DNA from: an uncultured Clostridia bacterium
Lineage (GTDB): Bacteria > Bacillota > Clostridia > UBA1381
Direction: 5' to 3'
Assembly (NCBI GenBank): GCA_910578235.1
Contig: CAJTPP010000012.1
Span: 33,014-51,925 of the forward strand
DNA: 18,912 bases
Shown here: positions 15,015 through 18,912 of the stretch, piece after piece
Position numbering within the stretch: the first letter of the stretch is position 1
How the letters are laid out: every line of letters starts with the position of its first letter
Made by a program: the position numbers and the translations under genes
Notes under the pieces: generated by a model
What the model was told of the DNA's origin: nothing
The model's database searches: none
What the model saw: only the letters and a program-made list of their open reading frames with translations

Positions 15015-15090
15015 ACATTCAGATTATTTTGGTTAATAAACAAGTTTGATAAATTTTTAAGTAAGTTTATGAGATATAGAGGAGATAAAT

Positions 15091-15597
15091 ATGCAAAGAG
15101 TAGCAAAATTTGAGAAAGTGAGCCGCGGACAGTTTTTAAAGGATTGGGAAGATACGTTTGGCAATACGGAAAATGCGGATGATATATATGAGGGTATAAA
15201 AATACCCGCAAGAGCGACAGCAGGTTCGGCTGGATATGATTTTTACACACCGATTGCGGTTGAAATAAAACCCGGCGAAAGCATGAAGATCCCGACAGGT
15301 ATTCGCGTAAAAATAAATGATGGCTGGGTTTTAAAGTTGTATCCGAGAAGCGGTCTTGGTTTTAAGTTCAGATTACAGATGAATAATACAGTGGGAATTA
15401 TTGATAGTGATTATTATAATAGTGATAATGAGGGACATATTTTCTGCAAGGTGATGAACGATACTAATGAGAATAAGACAGTATTTCTGGATAAAGGCGC
15501 GGGATTTTGTCAGGGGATTTTTGTTGAATACGGAATTACTTTTGATGATGACGCTACAGATGAGAGAAACGGCGGTTTTGGAAGTACAGGAAATTAA
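15091..15597 (+). CDS. dut: dUTP diphosphatase (dUTPase)
   Basis: A 168-residue trimeric-type dUTPase that hydrolyses dUTP to dUMP and PPi, keeping uracil out of DNA and supplying thymidylate synthesis. All five motifs are seen: ATAGSAGYDFYT (42-53), PRSGLG (85-90), GIIDSDYY (102-109, with the catalytic Asp), GFCQGIF (138-144) and RNGGFGSTG (159-167). Motif 3 is followed by an insert, NSDNEGH, where the short consensus has RGE. An N-terminal extension of about 33 residues precedes the core. The ribosome binding site is AGAGGAGA. It lies 76 bases after nrdG on the same strand with no clear promoter or terminator between, so it probably belongs to the nrd transcript. Together they form a dNTP supply and cleaning unit. 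Confidence 0.95.
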   Translation: MQRVAKFEKVSRGQFLKDWEDTFGNTENADDIYEGIKIPARATAGSAGYDFYTPIAVEIKPGESMKIPTGIRVKINDGWVLKLYPRSGLGFKFRLQMNNTVGIIDSDYYNSDNEGHIFCKVMNDTNENKTVFLDKGAGFCQGIFVEYGITFDDDATDERNGGFGSTGN

Positions 15598-15607
15598 ATC
15601 AATAAAT

Positions 15608-15634
15608 GAGGGACACTAAAATTTAGTGTCCCTC
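15608..15634 (+). terminator. Perfect palindromic hairpin after dut
   Basis: A 27-base palindrome with 13-bp arms, starting GAGGGACACTAAA, lies 10 bases after the dut stop. No T-run follows, so it may protect the 3' end while the next hairpin terminates. Confidence 0.5.
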
Positions 15635-15641
15635 TGATATT

Positions 15642-15671
15642 AAAAACAGGGCAGTATTCCGCCCTGTTTTT
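15642..15671. terminator. Bidirectional terminator between dut and walK
   Basis: AAAAACAGGGC and GCCCTGTTTTT form a perfect 11-bp stem with an 8-base loop and T-runs on both strands. It ends both dut (plus) and walK (minus), whose stop is 4 bases away. Confidence 0.9.
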
Positions 15672-15675
15672 CTGT

Positions 15676-17493
15676 TTATTCATTTACAGGGATGGTGATT
15701 GTAACCTCTGTCCCCTTATGGAATTCGCTTGCGATTTTAATTTTGCCGTTAAAGCCCGATTCAAGCGCCTGTTTTGCTATCGCAAGTCCAAGTCCTGTGC
15801 CGCCGGTGTCTCGTGAACGAGCTTTATCCACGCGGTAAAAACGATCAAAAATATGCGGAAGTTTGTCCTTGGGAATACCGATACCGTTGTCAACAACTTT
15901 AATGCAGATATCTGTATAAACCCTGCTTGAATATACCTCAATAGATCCGCCTTCGCGCGTGTATTTAAGAGCATTGCTTATAATATTTATAATAACGCGT
16001 TCAAGACTGTCATGATCTCCCGCTATCATGGGAACATCATTGATAGGATGATAGGTAAGTGTCTGATTTTTCTTTTTTGCTGTAAGACTCATGCGGTCTA
16101 CGATAGTTTCAAGCATTTTTCTTATATCAATAGGCTCGGGAGCTTTAATGTATGTTTGATTTTCATCAAGCTCCGAAAGTGTCAGCAAATCACTTATGAT
16201 CCTTGCCATACGGTCTGATTCGGAGGCTATAACATCGAGAAAACGTACTTGTAATTCTCTGTCTACATCAGGCATATCGGCAAGTGTTTCCGAATAGGAT
16301 TTGATTGTTGTAAGCGGAGTGCGAAGCTCATGTGACACATTGGCTACAAAATCACGGCGTGACTGCTCCAGTTTTTCCTGTTTTGTAACATCATGGATAA
16401 TTACAATGATACCTCCCACCTTATTGTCTACTTTAAAAGTCGCAAAATTGAGGCGAAGGTACTGATTGGACAGTTTTATTTCGCGCTCGACACTGCCGTC
16501 AGGTTTCATATATAGCAGGTCGCCCAGGGTAATATTCGCGTTAATTTCTTTGAAAAAACGGTCAAATCTTATATCGTCAAGATACTGTCGGTTGAGAAGT
16601 CGTTTGGCCTCAGGGTTAAAGTGGAGAAGTTTTCCTTTCATGTCAAATGCGAGGATACCATCATTCATATTCTGTAAAATTGTCTCAACTTTAATTTTTT
16701 CGCCCATGGCTTGATCAGATGATTGTTTTCGTGTATGAGCAAGATATATAAGCGAATTTGTAAGATTGCCGATTTCATCTTTTGATTCGGATTTTTGCAG
16801 AGCGTTTATATCTCCGTCCGCCAGTTTTCTTGCCTGTACGGCAAGTTGCTGAATAGGCACTGTTATGAATTTTGATATAAGCAGTCCGGCAAGGGCTGCC
16901 GCAATCAGCGTCAGAGCCAGCGCTATCAGTAAAAGGTTAAGAATGCTTCGGGTGATAGAAAGCTGAACTGAACAGTTGTCATTCACATAGACTATATACC
17001 TGACGGTATCGCCGTTGATAAGAGGGAAAGCATAGTCCATGTATGTTTTTGTAATGCCTGTTTCACGGCTTTCGTTTCCTTCAAGAGCGTTTATGATGGT
17101 ATTAGTCATATCAACTTTTGTTATACCGTTGGAGGATTTCAGTACTTCGCCTGTAGTACCGTCCATTATACAGTAAAAGCGGGATGCTGTTATGCCAAGC
17201 GTACCCGAGCTTGACGAGAGAATATCATTAATCATGTTTATATTATTAATGGATGTTTCTTCTATTACAATGGTGGTATTGTCCGGTGTGTCAAAAGGTA
17301 CAGTGAGTTCATTTGCCGCGGCAAGCAGATCATTTTTTGTATTAACAGAAAATACTGTGTTTATACTGTCTGAAAAAGATCTGTGATAATAATTGGCAAT
17401 ACCGAAAATATTAAAAAATCCGAGAAGAATTTCTGCGATAATAATAAGAACGACAAATATAGTAGTTATTTTCCAGCGTATACTTTTAAACAT
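15676..17493 (-). CDS. walK: WalK-like membrane sensor histidine kinase
   Basis: A 605-residue histidine kinase. Seen: membrane helix 1 (about 9-31), an extracellular sensor domain (about 35-182), helix 2 (about 183-206), a HAMP linker (about 207-260) and a PAS domain (about 265-370; DGILAFDMKGKLLHFN). The HisKA box NVSHELRTPLTTIKSY has the phosphorylated H388. The ATPase domain has NIISNALKYT (N box), DNGIGIPKD (G1) and GTGLGLAIAKQ (G2). Length and domain order equal WalK (YycG) of Bacillus, which with WalR controls cell-wall hydrolases; PhoR has a similar layout, so the name is likely rather than certain. The yycH and yycI regulators that follow walK in Bacilli are absent, as a terminator comes right after. 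The ribosome binding site (GAAAGG) is distant from the ATG, about 13 bases. Confidence 0.85.
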   Translation of the reverse strand: MFKSIRWKITTIFVVLIIIAEILLGFFNIFGIANYYHRSFSDSINTVFSVNTKNDLLAAANELTVPFDTPDNTTIVIEETSINNINMINDILSSSSGTLGITASRFYCIMDGTTGEVLKSSNGITKVDMTNTIINALEGNESRETGITKTYMDYAFPLINGDTVRYIVYVNDNCSVQLSITRSILNLLLIALALTLIAAALAGLLISKFITVPIQQLAVQARKLADGDINALQKSESKDEIGNLTNSLIYLAHTRKQSSDQAMGEKIKVETILQNMNDGILAFDMKGKLLHFNPEAKRLLNRQYLDDIRFDRFFKEINANITLGDLLYMKPDGSVEREIKLSNQYLRLNFATFKVDNKVGGIIVIIHDVTKQEKLEQSRRDFVANVSHELRTPLTTIKSYSETLADMPDVDRELQVRFLDVIASESDRMARIISDLLTLSELDENQTYIKAPEPIDIRKMLETIVDRMSLTAKKKNQTLTYHPINDVPMIAGDHDSLERVIINIISNALKYTREGGSIEVYSSRVYTDICIKVVDNGIGIPKDKLPHIFDRFYRVDKARSRDTGGTGLGLAIAKQALESGFNGKIKIASEFHKGTEVTITIPVNE

Positions 17494-17540
17494 ATAAATA
17501 TAAAAACCTTTCTTAAAATAATTTGTTTAATATCCAGAAA

Positions 17541-17566
17541 CACCCAAAACAACAATGTTTCGGGTG
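17541..17566 (-). other. Intercistronic hairpin between walR and walK
   Basis: CACCCGAAAC and GTTTTGGGTG arms form a 10-bp stem (one G-U) with a 6-base loop, in the 92-base gap between the two genes. Only TTTC follows. It may be a weak terminator or a processing site that lowers kinase relative to regulator. Confidence 0.55.
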
Positions 17567-17585
17567 CAGTAAAAACAATTTCAAA

Positions 17586-18284
17586 TTATCTGTTAAAGTA
17601 ATATCCGACGCCGCGCTTTGTTATAATGTATTTCGGCATGCTCGGATCATCCTCGATTTTTTCTCTCAGACGTCTTACAGTCACATCAACGGTGCGCACA
17701 TCTCCATAGTACTCATACCCCCACACGTTTTCAAGCAGCTTTTCACGCGAGTAAATTTTGTCGGGCTGGGTTGCAAGGAATTTTAAAAGCTCAAACTCCC
17801 GCAAGGTAATATCTATAATTTTACCGTTTTTAGATACTTCGTAGCGTTCAACATTTATGGATAAATCGCCTGAAATAATAGTACTCTGATTTTCGGGAAC
17901 AGCTTCCTGCACAACCTGAACACTGCTTCGTCTGATGTTTGCCTTTACTCTTGCGGCAAGCTCGCGCATGGAATATGGCTTTGTGATATAATCGTCAGCG
18001 CCAAGCTCAAGGCCGAGCACCTTATCAACCTCATCTTCGCGCGCGGTAAGCATAATAATAGGCACCTGTGAGCTTTCGCGTACTTTTTTACATACCTCCC
18101 AGCCGTCAAGCCCGGGAAGCATAACATCGAGAAGAATGAGATCGGGGTTTTCTGTCAGAGCCATTTCAAGACCTGTGATACCGTCAAGTGCGGAAATAGT
18201 CTGATACCCCTCCTTACTTAATGAAAAAGTAAGAATATCATTGATGTTCTGTTCGTCCTCAATAACAAGTATAGTTCGCTCCAT
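17586..18284 (-). CDS. walR: WalR-like OmpR/PhoB-family response regulator
   Basis: A 232-residue response regulator. Seen: a receiver domain (1-118) with acidic pocket E9/D10, phosphoacceptor D53 (LLDVMLPGLDG), T80 and K102 (TKPYSMREL). A C-terminal winged-helix DNA-binding domain (about 135-232) has ITLREFELLKFL, YSREKLLENVWGYEY, DVRTVDVTVRRLREKIE and a GVGYYF end. DKVLGLELGADDYITKP and the WGYEYYGDVRTVDV part are close to WalR (YycF). The frame is open to a TTG seven codons earlier, but the ATG at 18284 has an AAAGGA ribosome binding site and gives the standard N-terminus. It is followed by its kinase gene. Three ATTACA repeats at its own promoter suggest autoregulation. A PhoP-type identity cannot be excluded. 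Confidence 0.9.
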   Translation of the reverse strand: MERTILVIEDEQNINDILTFSLSKEGYQTISALDGITGLEMALTENPDLILLDVMLPGLDGWEVCKKVRESSQVPIIMLTAREDEVDKVLGLELGADDYITKPYSMRELAARVKANIRRSSVQVVQEAVPENQSTIISGDLSINVERYEVSKNGKIIDITLREFELLKFLATQPDKIYSREKLLENVWGYEYYGDVRTVDVTVRRLREKIEDDPSMPKYIITKRGVGYYFNR

Positions 18285-18337
18285 TTGATCAATTCCTTTC
18301 AGCAAGTGTCAATTTAGTGACTGTAAATCAGTATAAA

Positions 18338-18385
18338 ATTACATATTTTTCATCAATATTACATATATTTTATCAGAAAATTACA
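18338..18385. promoter_or_regulatory. Three direct repeats at the walR promoter
   Basis: ATTACA (TGTAAT in the direction of walR) occurs at 18338-18343, 18358-18363 and 18380-18385, spaced 20 and 22 bp, about two helical turns. One copy lies in the promoter spacer and one at the start of transcription. WalR and PhoP of Bacillus bind TGTWAH-type direct repeats, though usually 11 bp apart. Autoregulation is inferred. Confidence 0.5.
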
Positions 18386-18395
18386 CTAAGTTCAA
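18367..18395 (-). promoter_or_regulatory. Promoter of walRK
   Basis: TTGAAC, a 17-bp spacer and TAAAAT read leftward, giving a leader of about 75 bases. Confidence 0.75.
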
Positions 18396-18464
18396 GAGTA
18401 TTTTGTAAAAAAGTCAGAAAAAAATTATAATTTTTTAATTTTTTTGAATATTTTGGCTATTGTA

Positions 18465-18493
18465 TGGACAACCTTCCGAATTTGAGTTATAAT
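18465..18493 (+). promoter_or_regulatory. Promoter of pyrR
   Basis: TGGACA, a 17-bp spacer and a perfect TATAAT. The leader is only about 40 bases, too short for the usual PyrR-controlled antiterminator and terminator. Confidence 0.8.
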
Positions 18494-18541
18494 AGTAAAT
18501 ATGGTATATTAAGACATAATATGTAAACGGAGGAGAAGCTG

Positions 18542-18912
18542 ATGATGAAATACGCGGAAAAAACAGTGCTTATGGACAAGGCTACTGCCGTAAGAGCTGT
18601 AAGCAGAATGGCTTATGAAATTGTCGAGCGCAACAAGGGTACGGAAAATCTTGCTATTATAGGTATTCAGACAAAGGGAGCGATGCTTGCAAGGCTTCTT
18701 GCTATGCGTATCGGGGAAATCGAGGGGATGAATGTTGAGCGGGGAAGTCTTGATATTACATTTTACCGTGATGATCTTACAAGACTCAGTGAACATCCCA
18801 TTGTAGCAGGAAGCGATATTGCGTTTCCCATTGAGGATAAAAAAATTATTCTTGTGGATGATGTTTTGTATTCTGGAAGAACAATAAGAGCCGCCATGGA
18901 GGAATTATTTGA
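18542..18912 (+). CDS. pyrR: PyrR, pyrimidine regulator / uracil phosphoribosyltransferase, cut by the window edge
   Basis: The first 123 codons of PyrR (family length about 175-180); the 3' part lies outside the window. Known: PyrR binds UMP or UTP and the pyr mRNA leader to attenuate pyrimidine genes, and also has uracil phosphoribosyltransferase activity. Seen: the type I phosphoribosyltransferase fold with LMDKATAVRAVSRMAYEIVE, LAIIGIQTKGAMLARLL and LDITFYRDDLT, and the PRPP-binding loop IILVDDVLYSGRTIRAAM. Two ATG codons in a row follow a GGAGGAGA ribosome binding site, so the start is 18542 or 18545. The gene diverges from walRK and has its own near-consensus promoter. No PyrR-binding hairpin is seen upstream, so any attenuator must lie further downstream in the operon. 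Confidence 0.95.
   Translation, partial: MMKYAEKTVLMDKATAVRAVSRMAYEIVERNKGTENLAIIGIQTKGAMLARLLAMRIGEIEGMNVERGSLDITFYRDDLTRLSEHPIVAGSDIAFPIEDKKIILVDDVLYSGRTIRAAMEELF

Noticed and set aside
14951..15250. Minus-strand frame of 99 codons between nrdG and dut
   Set aside because: It is antisense to the ends of two well-identified genes, with unlikely composition.
18411..18450. A-tract/T-tract inverted repeat between walR and pyrR as a terminator
   Set aside because: It has no G+C in the stem and lies upstream of both divergent promoters, so it is more likely simply AT-rich promoter DNA.

Overview
The window comes from a low-G+C, spore-forming, strictly anaerobic Firmicute, most likely a member of the Clostridia. 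The signs are spoIIP (endospore engulfment), a single-chain pyruvate:ferredoxin oxidoreductase, an oxygen-sensitive class III ribonucleotide reductase, a WalRK-type two-component pair, PyrR, and strong AGGAGG-type ribosome binding sites with textbook sigma-A promoters spaced by 17 bp. I cannot name a genus from the sequence. Most of the window is core chromosome. The likely accessory part is the extreme left end.

Left end (1-600): a very AT-rich radical SAM gene, cut by the window edge, reads leftward. It overlaps a 42-codon Cys-containing reading frame that carries the good ribosome binding site. Both lie immediately downstream of the 3' end of ssrA (601-950, minus), a common integration site for mobile DNA.

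1000-5000: the tRNA methylthiotransferase gene mtaB (minus) and a small HPr-like gene (plus) diverge from back-to-back promoters. The HPr-like protein keeps the Ser46 region but has lost the phosphorylatable His, as in Crh. A minus-strand cluster follows, rplS (L19) - lepB (signal peptidase I) - rbgA (ribosome assembly GTPase). In it lepB carries a clear single frameshift that splits it between the catalytic Lys and the GDNR motif.

5000-8200: spoIIP and lepA (EF-4) on the plus strand. lepA has its own strong promoter starting 3 bp after the spoIIP stop. They converge on nifJ (8189-11716, minus) across a shared hairpin terminator.

11700-15700: nifJ has a strong promoter and a hairpin in its 5' leader. 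An unrecognised 77-residue basic protein gene (minus) forms its own unit. The plus-strand nrdD-nrdG-dut group makes dNTPs anaerobically and removes dUTP. It has a good promoter and one strong NrdR box.

15700-18912: a walR-walK-like two-component operon (minus) with an intercistronic hairpin and three ATTACA direct repeats (20 and 22 bp apart) across its promoter. It diverges from pyrR (plus), which is cut by the right edge.

No rRNA, tRNA, CRISPR array, transposase or integrase is visible. The items most worth a second look are the radical SAM/small-ORF pair beside ssrA, the lepB frameshift, the Crh-like protein, the orphan 77-residue protein and the repeat array at the walR promoter.
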